Part shown: positions 49,201 to 58,800 of the stretch, in pieces
How the letters are laid out: every line of letters starts with the position of its first letter
Position numbering within the stretch: position 1 is the stretch's first letter
Assembly: GCF_963678975.1 (NCBI RefSeq)
Contig: NC_089276.1
Location: 6,411,098-6,475,097 of the forward strand
DNA: 64,000 nt
Direction: 5' to 3'
From: Dysidea avara
Taxonomy: Eukaryota > Porifera > Demospongiae > Dictyoceratida > Dysideidae
Program-made: the position numbers and the translations under genes
Notes under the pieces: generated by a model
Database searches by the model: none
Seen by the model: only the letters and a program-made list of their open reading frames with translations
What the model was told of the DNA's origin: nothing

Positions 49201-52200
49201 TCAATAAATTGCATACAAGATCGAGATACTCTAATAGAGCAGTCAATTACTCTAATAGAGCAGTCACAATGTTCATGAGGCAGTGCAGCTTACTTATGAA
49301 GTTATAAATAGGATTTTATTTTACATAACATACGTTATATAATATATTTGGTAAAGGATAACTAGCTATTATTGTTGTGACCTTTTTTTTTTTTTGCTCT
49401 TCAACTTTTTTTTCAGCAAGGTGCTCCCCCTCTTTCCAGACTCTGGATCCGCCCCTGCGTGGTTCCTTCGATAATGGCGGCTACGTATCGGCCAGTCGCA
49501 TCGAGACACACCTACAAACTTCTGCCCATTCTAGAATATTGTGATGTGGTGTCACGTGGCAACCAACAAATGCAAGCCAAACTAGACGTTTAGAAAGATT
49601 TCACTCTAAGTATATTTCTCTTTGTAATGACTCATCTATCTCAGGACAGTCCCTTACTGAACGACGCAAGTTTCATACCATTCTACAAACTTACAAAGTA
49701 TTGCACAAGTTGGCTCCAGATTATCTCCATGGCATATTTGAATATGCTGTTAATGTTACGGGACGTATCAGCAGAAATGCTCATCGCTTGTTTGTTCCAC
49801 AGCTACGGACTAATTATGGGAAAAGAAGCTTATATTACAGAGGTACTATATTGTGGAACGCTCTGCCAGCTGTTTTGTATCACGCATCAACTTTATTTCA
49901 ATTCAGGAGTAGCTATTTAGAACAATATAATTGTAGTTAATATTAATTTGTAAATGTATGTAGTTTTATACATGTATGCTGTATACAGGGCGTAGCTGAA
50001 AAACAGCTTTGCTGATGCTACCTTCCCTGTTTAAATAAATTGAAAAAAAACCAAAAAAAAACCAATATATCGCTAATTAACCACCCCTTTCGCGAGGAAG
50101 GGTTTCCAACAACTACAGTAAACAAACACTCTCACATATTGACATTTGCATTGTATTTCACTATCCCGCCTTTATCAAAGGAGGTAACAATGATCCTTTT
50201 GTATAAAAAAAAATATATATATATATATATATAACAAATGAAAAAAACAATAAACAACAATTCAAAGTACATGTCATGGAAGCACCTGACCCTCAGATAT
50301 TGCAAGGTCAAGTGCTCCAATAGTCACTGGGCTGCCACGATGAGACCTGGCTCCACGCAAGCAGGTTACAGCTGACCTCAGTAAAGAAAACCTGGTGAAG
50401 CTGCACTGGAGCATTTAATCCAGGATACAACACTACTATATCTCTGGTCTCTCTTAGCAGCAAGCAGAGATGCCAACCTCTTGTAAGCAGTAGTGGCCGC
50501 ACCTCCCATTCCCCCAAAAGTAGAGAATACCAAAGGGGTGAAAGAGCCCATTTCAACATCCCTTACACGCTGCTCATACCTACTTATGCTGTTTGTTGCG
50601 CTCAAACCTTTTTAGCTATATAGAGAAGAAACTGCTGTGTTTCGATAACTAGGAGCAGTGGGATTAAAAACTCTTACATCAAAGAGAGCCTTTTGATGAC
50701 GGTTTCCCCAAAATCCTGGCACACTGACATCCAGGCGTGCCTCATCCTCCACATTAGCTGTGGCATAGTGAAAAGATTCACCAGATAGGGGTTGCAACGC
50801 CGGCTCAATTGCCTCATCATGACAAACTTCAGACAAAGCAGCTGTGGTGAAATCCCTAAGTTCATTGTGATGTAGAGTAGGGAAACCACCAGATGCACAG
50901 TTCATTGCATGATCAACAGTGAAGCCATGACCACACACACACTTTGCAGGTAAGCCACAGGGAAACCATCCATAATGCAAACACAATGCATCCCCAAAAG
51001 CACCTTTATGGAGTGCAAATTCATGTCCTTCAATAGGAAGCACTGATAGCCAAGAAGAGGCACCTTTCTCACTAGACAAAGAAACAATGCGATGTAAATC
51101 GGCTGGCAAAAGGGGAGTAAGTTCTGATTGCTTAGAAACCAGCCACTGACGTCTTAAAGACATAACATTAGCCTTAGCTTGGCACTGGGCACTAACCACT
51201 GTTACCCTGAAATGAGTCTGCTGTTCAATGATCTCCTGGACTAAGGTTGAGGTAACCTGAAGGGAAGAGTCAAATTCAAAATTGGCAGAAGGATTACACA
51301 ACCCATATGGAAGGGCAAGCAGATCTCTTTCTAAGTCACTGACACATTTGCCAGCAGTTAACAGCAGGAAGGAAATGCCAGGTAGAGTTTGCAAAAAGTA
51401 AGTCCATTACCAACAAGACCATGAGTGAAAGTACAATAAGCCACATGAGGTTGAACCTTTGCAATCACACTCGACTTCTGCGCACAAGACACCCAATAAT
51501 CAACCTTCTCACTCAGCAATCTGCAGCAGCCTTATGTCAGCTGCAGTACATCTATCAGTAAGCTGTTTAGTATATAGGGGCTTGGCAGTAAGATAGTTAT
51601 GGTGAAGTCTTACAACGTTTTCATGTACCTTCGCCAATTAATATTATAGCTAGTGACTATGCGGGGCACTAAAGTCCCTTTACCTTTCTTAATGGACTGC
51701 TTTAGCCAAACAATGGACGGTTGGTTCCAAGTTGGAATCCATCTGATGAGCGTAAATGTAGAACTGTTTCATTGTATTATTAACATACATGTACTGGTAA
51801 TTGTTATTACTATCACTTATGCACACAATACACAATATACACATAATGCTACAATTATTGAGCTGAATGGTCTCTTTCAACTGTGACACATACACGAATT
51901 CTATTTCAAAACAATCAAATTCTCATTAAGGATTGTGGTCTTTTCCCCTTGTGAAAGAAAGGAAAGCATCAAATGGTTTCCTTATACGTACAGATGTGAG
52001 TAACTTAGCTCTGGTGACCAGTGAGGATGGTAACATAGTTCACAGTTCGTAATGCATTACAGGTACATCCAACAATATTGTATCCTTTGAATATGGCATA
52101 CCTGTAAGTGGTACATTATAAAACTATTATTTAATAGTTTCCTATTGGGCCAGTTAGTTAAATATCTCAGCTCTGATAATAAAATGCCCAGGTGAATAAC

Positions 52201-55200
52201 GCAAATGCCAAAGCAATAAACTGATCATAAAACATTATCTGAAAATTATAGATGAGCATAGTCAGACTGCTCTTCTCCTTGCTGATAATCTCAACACTGC
52301 TATCGCTGACCAGCTGTCATCCTACTCTGTATATTGCTTCTTATTTGTAAGACTTGAGATTCTCTGCTGCACTAACACATGCATAGGTAGATACATACTA
52401 TTCACAATATCTGCTAGGTGTGTCTTAACATCACAACTCCATACTGCACAGCTATTTCTAACAGATGATATTACAGTAGACCCTCAGTTATCGAAACACC
52501 TTTGTTCTCAGGAAATGATAAAAGTGTTCAGATAAGTGAATTGTTCGGATACCCATACATTTACAGAGCTCTGTCGAAATACTCTAATAGAACACACACC
52601 TATGCTCAAAATACTCTAATAGAACAGTCATTTCCAATTTCGGATAAACAAGGGTATGGATATATGAGGGTCGGATAACCGAGGGTCTACTGTAATAGGT
52701 GAATGATACAACTAATAGTTGAGCACTTGATACAAGCTACAGTACACACATATGCTAATACATTAACAGCACAACATCATCAGAGAATAATAAACAAGAA
52801 AACCAGAAGGAGTAAATGGTGGGCTTCATAAATATTATATTATTATATTTTATAATTGTAAGATTCATATACATACAATGATTAGTTACAAATTAAATTA
52901 GAATGTAAGTAAGTAAATTAATTAAGTATAAGTAATTAAGTAATTGAAGAGATCACTGGTGTACAAGTGTAAAGAATTGTTGTAGAGTTGGTGCATTGAC
53001 AGTGACACTTGGTAAAGCATTCCATTAAGAGATCACTCGTGGAAAAAAGCTGAACTTGTAGCTACGTATCATCTATACTGACATTACAAACCAATAAAAT
53101 TTTCAGATCTGCATGCATGTACATACAGGTCAGTGTATCTTATTCTTATATTCTTCAGTATTTAGTGTGAAATGCTGACCATCATTATGAAAATTGTTAC
53201 GTTAAATAGCTTGAGTATTTTGTGATATGGCTTGGGAGCATCTAGGTTGGATATGTGCGGTACGCACTACTGCAACAGTGTATAACTTTGCAGATACTGT
53301 ACTGTATCATACTGTCTGATTAAAATATCTACTAAAAAAAAGCTGTTTCTGATAATAAACTAGCTGAAGTTTCAGAAGTCTTTCAGGAATTTTACAGCAT
53401 ACTAGTATGGGTCCCTACCTAAATGCTATGATAGAACCATACATACAATTCAATACCACATAATTCAGTACCATGCAATAAAGTCTCATCCCATATACTC
53501 TATATAGCCAACCTGTTTTAGTAGCACTTCAAGAGTGTTCCACAATTCCTCTGGCTTTGACAAGTCCAGTACAATGAACACTACCAAACCTCTGAAAAAT
53601 AAACAATTAAAACACTGTATCAATAATGTCCATACCATATATGGTACTTCTATGTTAAATAGTCTGTTTTTTTGTATGTCAGTGACCTGACCATATGGTA
53701 ACATTTGCCAGTATATTTTTGGCAGAAGCAATGACATGTACTGTATCTTTAGCATTAACTATTTAGCAACAGTTGTTCTATTCCAACTGATGTTGCATCA
53801 TCATATGTGCCAACTGTTTTGAATGGCTTTGCTAGAATTTGATAGTGCCAACAAAAAAAACTGGAGAGGACTACCAGAGCCTTCTCCACGCATGCCTGCT
53901 TGCATGCACACACCCATGCATGCACACACACACCCATGCATACACACACACACCCATGCATGCACACACACACGCCCATGCATACACACACACACGCCCA
54001 TGCATGCACACACACACGCCCATGCATGCACACACACACGCCCATGCATGCACACACACACGCCCATGCATGCACACACACACGCCCATGCATGCACACA
54101 CACACGCCCATGCATGCACACACACACGCCCATGCATGCACACACACACGCCCATGCATGCACACACACGCCCATGCATGCACACACACACGCCCATGCA
54201 TGCACACACACACGCCCATGCATGCACACACACACGCCCATGCATGCACACACACACGCCCATGCATGCACACACACACGCCCATGCATGCACACACACA
54301 CGCCCATGCATGCACACACACACGCCCATGCATGCACACACACACGCTCATGCATGCACACACACACACCCATGCATGTACACACACACACACATGGTAA
54401 TATTATTATGTACAAGTAGCCTTGTAGTAACAATACAAGAGAACACACAATGGCATAAAATACCAAATTTCAGGTGGTAATACAATAGAATAGATATTAG
54501 ATATTGTCAAGAGTTAATAATCTTCAACTCTTGATATTGTAGTACAGCAGATTTGCAACTACAAGAACACTTATCAAGTATACAAGAGATGATACCAATG
54601 TGACAGGTTCATTGGTGTAGTGGTTATCACATTTGCTTTACATGCAGAAGGTCCTGGGTTCGATCTCCAGGTGATTCCTTTTTAAGTAAACCATTTTTTT
54701 AACGTTCTTACTCTACAGTACAAGTACATCCAGCACTATTTAAGGGTCTATGACTTTTCTAGTATTTATTGGCTAGTTAGCTACTTCAGCACTTGATCAA
54801 CTCTGACACCAGCTTTCAAAATAGTTATCCAAATGATATGGAACCTGTTAATGTGGACACTGGAGGACGCCTACATAATCCAAACAGTTAACACAAATAC
54901 AGCAACTTGAAAACAAGTCAGGATACTTACGGTTTGTTCCAAGGTTTCTATATCATGTAGGAGGTCAATCACTTTAAACAATACTAGGAACTACATTTCT
55001 ATTCAATACTTGTACTGTGCCTATGCAGAACTTAGCTAGGAAAGTAATTGAATATAGACATGCACTTCACAAATTTCCTGGTGTTTATACTTTGCTTTAG
55101 ATAGTTTGTAATGTTTAGCTCTGAACCTGAGGTACTAACTTTAGACACTCTGCAGTGATCGGTATTTCAATGAGTTTAGCTAGTAAAGTGCCACCGCCCA

Positions 55201-55741
55201 GCTCCCACAGGTGTGTGATGTCTTTGGCCATGTTAGCACCTCTTGACCTCCGACCAAATGTGTACTCAATTCCAATGGTAGACTTCGGGGACTCGCCTCT
55301 GTGAGAAAGAAAAGCGTACAGGTCTAGATTTACATAATAAATGGCAATAAAATTCCATGCTTGGAACATTTCATTAAGAAAATTGGATACAACTTTTCTC
55401 AAGAGTATTATCTTCACCTTTCAAGAAATCGTAGGAGCATTGTGCTCTTTCCCTACGAACATAATTACGCAAACTAACTCAGTTTGCTATCACTATTATT
55501 ACCACTTACACATTGAGAGCTTCCCATGAAGAACATGTAAGTGTCTCCATCTTGTTTACCTTGTTGCTCTAGTCCTGTTGATTGGTTGAAAACATGTATA
55601 AAGGTTACCATAGTAACTACTCATGGTAAACAAACAAGTGTTACAGATACACCCAGACACCATCACACAATACGGATTACTTATTCTTCTTTCTTCGTCT
55701 GCTTTGGCTCTCTCCTCAAGAGCAATGGACCATAGATCCAT
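36926..55741 (-). CDS. DYNC2LI1: Cytoplasmic dynein 2 light intermediate chain 1
   Basis: Thirteen coding exons join in phase to 371 residues (human about 351). DYNC2LI1 is a Ras-like subunit of the dynein-2 motor that drives retrograde intraflagellar transport in cilia. The P-loop GSSQCGKST sits at residues 38-46, followed by [31 protein letters not shown], and [20 protein letters not shown], then a C-terminal helical tail rich in Arg, Lys and Glu. The P-loop keeps the GK[ST] residues. The start is the ATG at 55741; an upstream in-frame GTG is not used. The gene is 18.8 kb, mostly because intron 5 (40280-53512, 13.2 kb) has filled with a sulfotransferase gene and repeats. It ends tail to tail with NIM1K, 172 bp apart. 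Confidence 0.95.
38905..39006. repeat. CA microsatellite in DYNC2LI1 intron 9
   Basis: About 90 bp of CA repeat preceded by three ACACTAGCC decamers at 38871-38900. Confidence 0.97.
39796..39932. repeat. Tandem duplication in DYNC2LI1 intron 7
   Basis: The text AATGAGGTCATGAAGTATAC followed by CTTAGCTATGTTTGG occurs twice about 67 bp apart, each with a CACTATAATGAGGT trailer. The words resemble the interior of the MITE at 57708-57868, so this may be a rearranged element of that family. Confidence 0.7.
40669..41279. mobile_element. hAT-like non-autonomous element with perfect 8-bp target duplication
   Basis: The left end CAGTGGCTAAAAAAA and the reverse complement of the right end CAGGGGCTAAAAAAA match at 14 of 15 bases. 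The flanks are both CATGGTAC (40661-40668 and 41280-41287). Inner ends repeat ACAACTAGCC words. 611 bp, no transposase. Located in DYNC2LI1 intron 5. Confidence 0.85.
41912..42108. mobile_element. 197-bp MITE with TACCATNTAGAGGG ends
   Basis: The left end TACCATATAGAGGGAAACTT and the right end AAGTTTACCCTCTAAATGGTA are inverted repeats. The interior has repeated CACCAAAGTT and TTTGCCAAA words. Partial relatives near 28936-28975 (GGAGGGAAACTTTGGAGGG) and 40396-40450. Confidence 0.75.
42726..43030 (-). pseudogene. Sulfotransferase pseudogene fragment, N-terminal part
   Basis: Matches the intact gene around 48490-48800: shared words TGTGAGGATGACTGTC, CTGTGGCCACTTTGTG, CCCAATAAAA, TTGTTTTGAGT and TTTCTGTA. 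These encode the region around [22 protein letters not shown]. Several small indels destroy the frame. Confidence 0.7.
43195..43530 (-). pseudogene. Sulfotransferase pseudogene fragment, C-terminal part
   Basis: Aligns with 47870-48270 of the intact gene: TTTCCAATATAATTACG, CCTTGGGTCAGTCATGAG, GGTTCTTGCATCCTCAATGG, TATTATCAAACAGATTGC and GAAACACTTTAACTGGTGTG. It has internal deletions and stops, and probably pairs with the N-terminal fragment at 44690-44870 as one old gene copy. Confidence 0.7.
43947..44150. mobile_element. Pogo/Tigger-like MITE, degraded copy 4
   Basis: Contains TTCAGATAATCAAAAAGTTT, GGATAATCAAAGCCC, CTCAAATACTCTAATAGAAC and GATAGAGCAGTCATTTC, then TTCGGATAATGATAATTGAG; opposite in orientation to copies 1-2. 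Confidence 0.6.
44415..44490 (-). mobile_element. Possible tRNA-derived SINE head
   Basis: On the minus strand TGGCAGAATGCCTGA resembles a Pol III A box and GTGGGTTCAGATC, 35 bp further, a B box. No full cloverleaf forms, so a SINE or tRNA relic is more likely than a working tRNA. Confidence 0.35.
44690..44870 (-). pseudogene. Sulfotransferase pseudogene fragment, N-terminal part
   Basis: Aligns with 48465-48640: CTGATTTAGTCCAATGCAGG, TTTTGAAATAGATTCAACTC, GTGAGGACGATTGTCCAATA, ACTGTGGCTACTCC. Frame broken. Confidence 0.7.
45560..46060 (-). pseudogene. Sulfotransferase pseudogene, second decayed copy
   Basis: The 45765-45900 part matches the gene's C-terminal third (CATCACAAGTGACTTGCAGA, GTTCTTGCATCCTCAA) and 45965-46060 matches the stalk region (ACTGCTTCAGGTAGCATTGC, CATTTTCTGTAATGTT). 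Most of the catalytic middle is missing. Confidence 0.65.
46247..46450 (-). pseudogene. Sulfotransferase pseudogene, third copy, C-terminal part
   Basis: GAATCAAATTCAAAGTAAG, TTATCTTTGTAAAGTGC, GATTTGGCAGTCTCTC, TTTTTAGACTCTGCTGG, AGATCTTTACCATGTGTA match the intact gene from its stop codon inward, with an internal deletion joining two segments. Confidence 0.7.
46905..47475 (-). pseudogene. Sulfotransferase pseudogene, N-terminal part split by a transposon
   Basis: 46905-47089 and 47401-47475 together follow the intact gene's 48490-48830 text (GCCAGCTCATGTG, AAAACTGATTTTACTCCATT, GGAACTGCACTAGG then TATAATTGCCGCTTTCTC). The element at 47090-47392 sits between them. Confidence 0.75.
47090..47392. 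mobile_element. hAT-like MITE with perfect TIRs and 8-bp target duplication
   Basis: Ends TAGTGCTGAAACGA and its exact complement TCGTTTCAGCACTA (14 bp). The 8-bp flank GCACTAGG is present at 47082-47089 and 47393-47400. 303 bp, interior rich in CGAATAG words, no coding. The clean duplication shows it entered after the host pseudogene copy had formed. Confidence 0.9.
47796..48962 (-). CDS. Type II membrane sulfotransferase, nested in DYNC2LI1 intron 5
   Basis: Single-exon frame of 388 residues from the ATG at 48962. An earlier in-frame ATG at 49055 would add 31 residues. The start at 48962 is preferred because it puts a short cytosolic tail before the membrane anchor ([17 protein letters not shown], about 11-27), the usual Golgi type II layout. 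Then a Ser/Thr/Pro-rich stalk (30-110), a PAPS 5'-phosphosulfate-binding segment [21 protein letters not shown] (120-140) and a 3'-phosphate segment [15 protein letters not shown] (241-255). It would transfer sulfate from PAPS to a glycan or protein. Substrate unknown. Same strand as the host gene, intronless, and flanked by decayed copies of itself. Confidence 0.85.
   Translation of the reverse strand: MSLNNLSSIPTGVFTMGCFLLVWLLYSSNTHQPPKISPTLDEKYSPRKGSPELETLQKVAITPGAVSPDTPTTPEKTTSDSTGSRDSHSKQGVPSGTPHEVPSHELPERVINGVKSFLIFVGHAQSGHSIVASILDSHPHIVVTHELNLFHKMGDNPQWTKSDIFNAIWKQSVTTSGSGLRMAHHKGYTLAIHGLYQGTYDSYIDVIGDKKGGTNAQLLVVRPKFWERIYNQLKSIAPVKVFHVIRNPFDNIVTSAFFAATGFNGTEVTYLKKNGYNHSIDAKYVDPQISQYFMLYKAIEDARTKFDLDMIQIHGKDLVADPRKIIKELCDFLQVTCDNHFLTVCSNKIFLAESKTRYRLYWKDYQIKRVRNNIKKFSTLQRYLDFDS
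49159..49457. mobile_element. TIR element with GGCGGATCCAG ends
   Basis: The left end CAATGGCGGATCCAGG and the complement of the right end CAGGGGCGGATCCAGAG are inverted repeats. It carries two tandem TACTCTAATAGAGCAGTCA boxes at 49228-49267, 21 bp apart. A related end occurs near 11011-11022. Only CGTGG is shared at the flanks. Confidence 0.6.
49500..50060 (+). mobile_element. LINE (CR1/L2-like) 3' end
   Basis: Reads PILEYCDVV, then [43 protein letters not shown] and [19 protein letters not shown] with TILWNALPA. These are the usual C-terminal tail of CR1/L2-type reverse transcriptases. A 3' UTR and an A-rich end (TTTAAATAAATTGAAAAAAA) follow. 5'-truncated with a frame break near 49592. Confidence 0.8.
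50208..50233. repeat. AT microsatellite
   Basis: Short A-run followed by (AT)n. Confidence 0.9.
50308..51640 (-). mobile_element. Decayed reverse-transcriptase element with nuclease-like C-terminus
   Basis: Main frame 50612-51394 with a Cys/His knuckle [19 protein letters not shown] and then [12 protein letters not shown]...[10 protein letters not shown], a PD-(D/E)XK-like arrangement. The C-terminal motif [20 protein letters not shown] lies in a second frame (50308-50605), so a frameshift separates them. Upstream at 51400-51520 [14 protein letters not shown] and [11 protein letters not shown] belong to the same protein, in yet another frame. Elements of this type are known from sponge and cnidarian genomes. 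Exact class not settled. Confidence 0.75.
52472..52694. mobile_element. Pogo/Tigger-like MITE, best copy (5)
   Basis: Perfect TIR core TACAGTAGACCCTC at the left and GAGGGTCTACTGTA at the right, TA-bordered. The interior has two ATACTCTAATAGAACA boxes and GTTCGGATA words. In DYNC2LI1 intron 5. Confidence 0.85.
53513..55741 (-). CDS. DYNC2LI1: DYNC2LI1 exons 1-5: GTPase-like core
   Basis: Exons: 55681-55741, 55510-55574, 55418-55452, 55140-55298, 53513-53591. Exon 3 is only 35 nt and begins exactly inside the P-loop (GKST). Exon 2's acceptor at 55575-55576 was chosen because it alone joins exon 1 in phase. Intron 4 (53592-55139) holds the minisatellite and the tRNA-like gene. Confidence 0.92.
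53897..54394. repeat. 22-bp minisatellite, about 22 copies
   Basis: Unit CGCCCATGCATGCACACACACA repeated with few changes; the outer copies lack the CG or drift into CA repeat. The core CCCATGCATG is partly palindromic. Since 22 is not a multiple of three and the unit lacks stops, frames stay open on both strands. These long frames are not genes. Located in DYNC2LI1 intron 4. Confidence 0.95.
54606..54678 (+). tRNA. tRNA-Val(UAC)-like gene
   Basis: 73 nt. D arm GTGTAGTGGTTATCAC, anticodon stem TTTGC/GCAGA around loop TTTACAT (anticodon TAC), variable AGGTC, T arm CTGGG-TTCGATC-TCCAG. A TTTTT Pol III terminator begins within a few bases. The body is very close to the animal tRNA-Val(UAC) consensus, but the acceptor stem GGTTCAT/GTGATTC has a T-T mismatch and two wobble pairs, so it may be a recent pseudogene. 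In DYNC2LI1 intron 4, opposite strand. Confidence 0.7.
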
Positions 55742-55821
55742 TAGCTCAAGCGCTGTGGCAATATGCTGCACGAATTTATTTAGAATCTAAACAATGCGCG
55801 TTATTTAGAGTGCACTGCAGA
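55742..55821. promoter_or_regulatory. 80-bp bidirectional promoter of DYNC2LI1 and TTC4
   Basis: The start codons face outwards at 55741 (minus) and 55822 (plus). Unless unseen 5' UTR exons exist, both transcripts start within this interval or overlap. No TATA box seen. Confidence 0.6.
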
Positions 55822-58800
55822 ATGGCAGGTAACCAACCACCCGGTGGGGCGTCACTGGATATAGACGCGATGATAGATGAAGTGATAGCTCGTAAAGGAC
55901 CACACCGATACACTGACGGTCTACACGAAGACAAATGGGAAGAGGTGAGAGATATACCGTGTGATGCTCCGTATATCAGAGAAACAGTTATCAAATAGTT
56001 ATAACAGTTGCTCTCATAGTGTTTCCTGATTTATTGTAGTGTGGAGTACGTCAACTAAGGGGGTCTGTGCACAGAAATGTACTTTTAGCAAGATGTAGGT
56101 GTTGTACATGAACAATAACTAGTTGCCTTGCAAGATGTAGGTGTTGTACATGAACAATAACTAGTTGCCTTGCAAGATGTAGTCTCGTGTGGCCAGACCA
56201 CTATCTCACCTCCTTGTTTTCTTTCATTGGTCAGTGAGATATGTAGGGTCTGGTGAAGTTACATTCATGAGTTACTAAAGCTTCTTGCTGTTCTTAATGC
56301 TACATAGCTAAAATATAAATCCTTTTCCAAGTTTTGGAGTAAAGTTTGTGTTCTGCCATATCAATGACAAACGTACAGGTAGTCAATAAAATCAAATTCA
56401 GTGGAATGGACAACTTTGTCTACGGAGACGCAACCAATGGCATCACAAATAAAAAGCTGATGCTTTGTCCGTCTGTGAAGAATATAAACTTTGGATTTAT
56501 AGAAATTATATCATATCCCTTCTGCATTTCCACCTGAGTGTTGATCCAGTTACACAATCTAGTGTATATCAAAGATGGAATTTATGGTTGTCTGCTACTT
56601 GAAGAAGTGGCTACATCTCCTAAGGAGTGCCACCCGAGTAATTCTTTATTACCCAGGAGTTTGCTGTCTCAGTGTGTCATATATATCTACTTTCTTGTGT
56701 CAGTGTTTCCACTGACCCCAACTCCATGAGTTGGGCAGTTAGAGGAAACACAAATAGGGGAAAAAATTTAATCTGCATTTAGGGAAAATTTTTCTGCAAA
56801 CGCAAGACCATGATTACTCCATCTTAATGGCTGCCAAGAAACAACTTACTACTTTACCATCATTATACTTAAAAGCCAAAACATCTGATACCAAATCTCA
56901 CTGTGAGGATCACCTCCAAACACTTTCAGTTCAGTGCAAATTTGATGATTCAGCTAAGCTGGAAGCTACTTGCAGATCTTGGAATCGTTTGTTGTCAGGA
57001 TTCCATCCAGGGCAATTTTTACAAGCATCATCTGACACATTACCAACTGCTGTTAGTTAATGTAGATGGAATATCCAGTGCAGTGCACGGTGTAATTATG
57101 TGATTCCCCATGTCCACACTACTGCCCATGTTTTGTATGGCTGTCCAGTGGCTTTGTCACAGAATAGATATACTTACCGGCATAATTTGGTGCTGCAGTG
57201 TATCCCAATTTATCAACATGTTTTAAAATTTACCATTTATTTGAGTTTTTGCTGACCTTCCAAACCTACAAACCAGTGAGTCACCTCCAGCCACAATTCC
57301 ACCAGCTGTGATGGTGACTCCATATTATCCAGACCTTGTTGTTCATAATACTGCCACTAATTCAATCACCTTACTTGAGTTGACCTGTCCATTGGATTCA
57401 GAACACCATCTTCAATCAGCCAGGTCACACAAACAGAACAAGGTAGTGTATCAGCAACTGTTAGCAGAATTGGATTGCTTGAACATTTGCAACTATTATA
57501 AAACTCTCAAAGGTGTTTTGAGCCGCTATCACTGTTTCTGTGTAAAGAACTTATGGAACCTGTTATGTTTTATACACTGGGATACGCTAGTATCAAAAGC
57601 AGCAGTAAGGAAAGTTCTGGATGACGCTTCATGGCAGCGTATCACGGCTTATATTTATGGCTCTGAACTGCTGCGAGTGGTTCCCTTCACTAGACTGACT
57701 TTCTTTGTACAATGAAACCTCATTAATAGGATCAGCTCTGAAACCAAAAAAATTGGCCTTAATAACAAGGCGGCCTTATTAATGAGGTTATAAAGTACTG
57801 CTTAGACTTATTAGAGGTGGCCACTATAACGAGGTGGTCTAATTAAAGAGGTGGCTGGTTTCACTGTAGTTTAATATACACACATGCATACTTATTTATT
57901 TTATTGTACTTTCTTCAACTCTTCCTTGCCATGCTCACACAGGTGTTAATGCACTAACCCTGTTTGGTGGTTTCATGTGACCGAGAACTCATTTATGTAC
58001 TTTTTATGTGTCTCTTTATTCCATAATGATGGTTTATCTCTCAAGAGGCAAGGTAATGGTCTGGCTACATGAAAATGCTGTATGCACAACCTTAGCTTAC
58101 AGGCTTTTTTTCTTGCTAAACTTTCTACTTGATGATCAAGAAAACTGTGTGCTGAATCCACCTGCGTATATACCAACCAAATTCAAAGTCCCTAAATTTA
58201 TTGTTGGGTTAATTACAATGTAATTTGTGCTGCATGCACATAGCCAGCCACCTGGTTAATGAGGTCCCATTGTAGGCTTATTCTCATGTTGTTGTGGTGT
58301 AGGAGATAGAGCAGATCCCATTATTCATGAACAAGCCACTGGAAGAAGTTGATCTCAATGAGAACCCTGCTGCTGCTGCTTTTCAACAGATCAAGTTTGA
58401 AGAAGAAACTCCTGAAGGTACTACTCTATCTATTGGTGTGCTAACTATTATATTTATGGAAACTAAATGGCATGGTATCGATAGCAGAACTATTACCTGT
58501 CTTGGCAACCACCTCCTATAAAGGCTAACTTAAAATTTCCCATTTGTATATTAGCCCACTTCAGAGTCCCAAAGGTGACCAGCTTAGACTGTATTGGTAA
58601 CTGTGTGTTCTATTAGAGTAGTTATCTAGAATATGACGTGATATTCAAAGCATACATTGATGCTATTGAATCCATTACCAATAAGTCACCAGGATCAAAT
58701 TATTGCCTTGAATGTTCTATGTAAGTGGTACTTAACAACCAATAGTGTCCTGATTATCAAGGTATCCTGTTTTCCAGGTCAGTTTATGTACTAGGGGATA

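Noticed and set aside
53897..54394. CRISPR-like regular repeat array
   Set aside because: Units are contiguous with no unique spacers, and the DNA is eukaryotic.
53755..54480. Open frames of 150-220 residues on both strands
   Set aside because: The 22-bp minisatellite has no stop in any frame; no start context, splice or family support.
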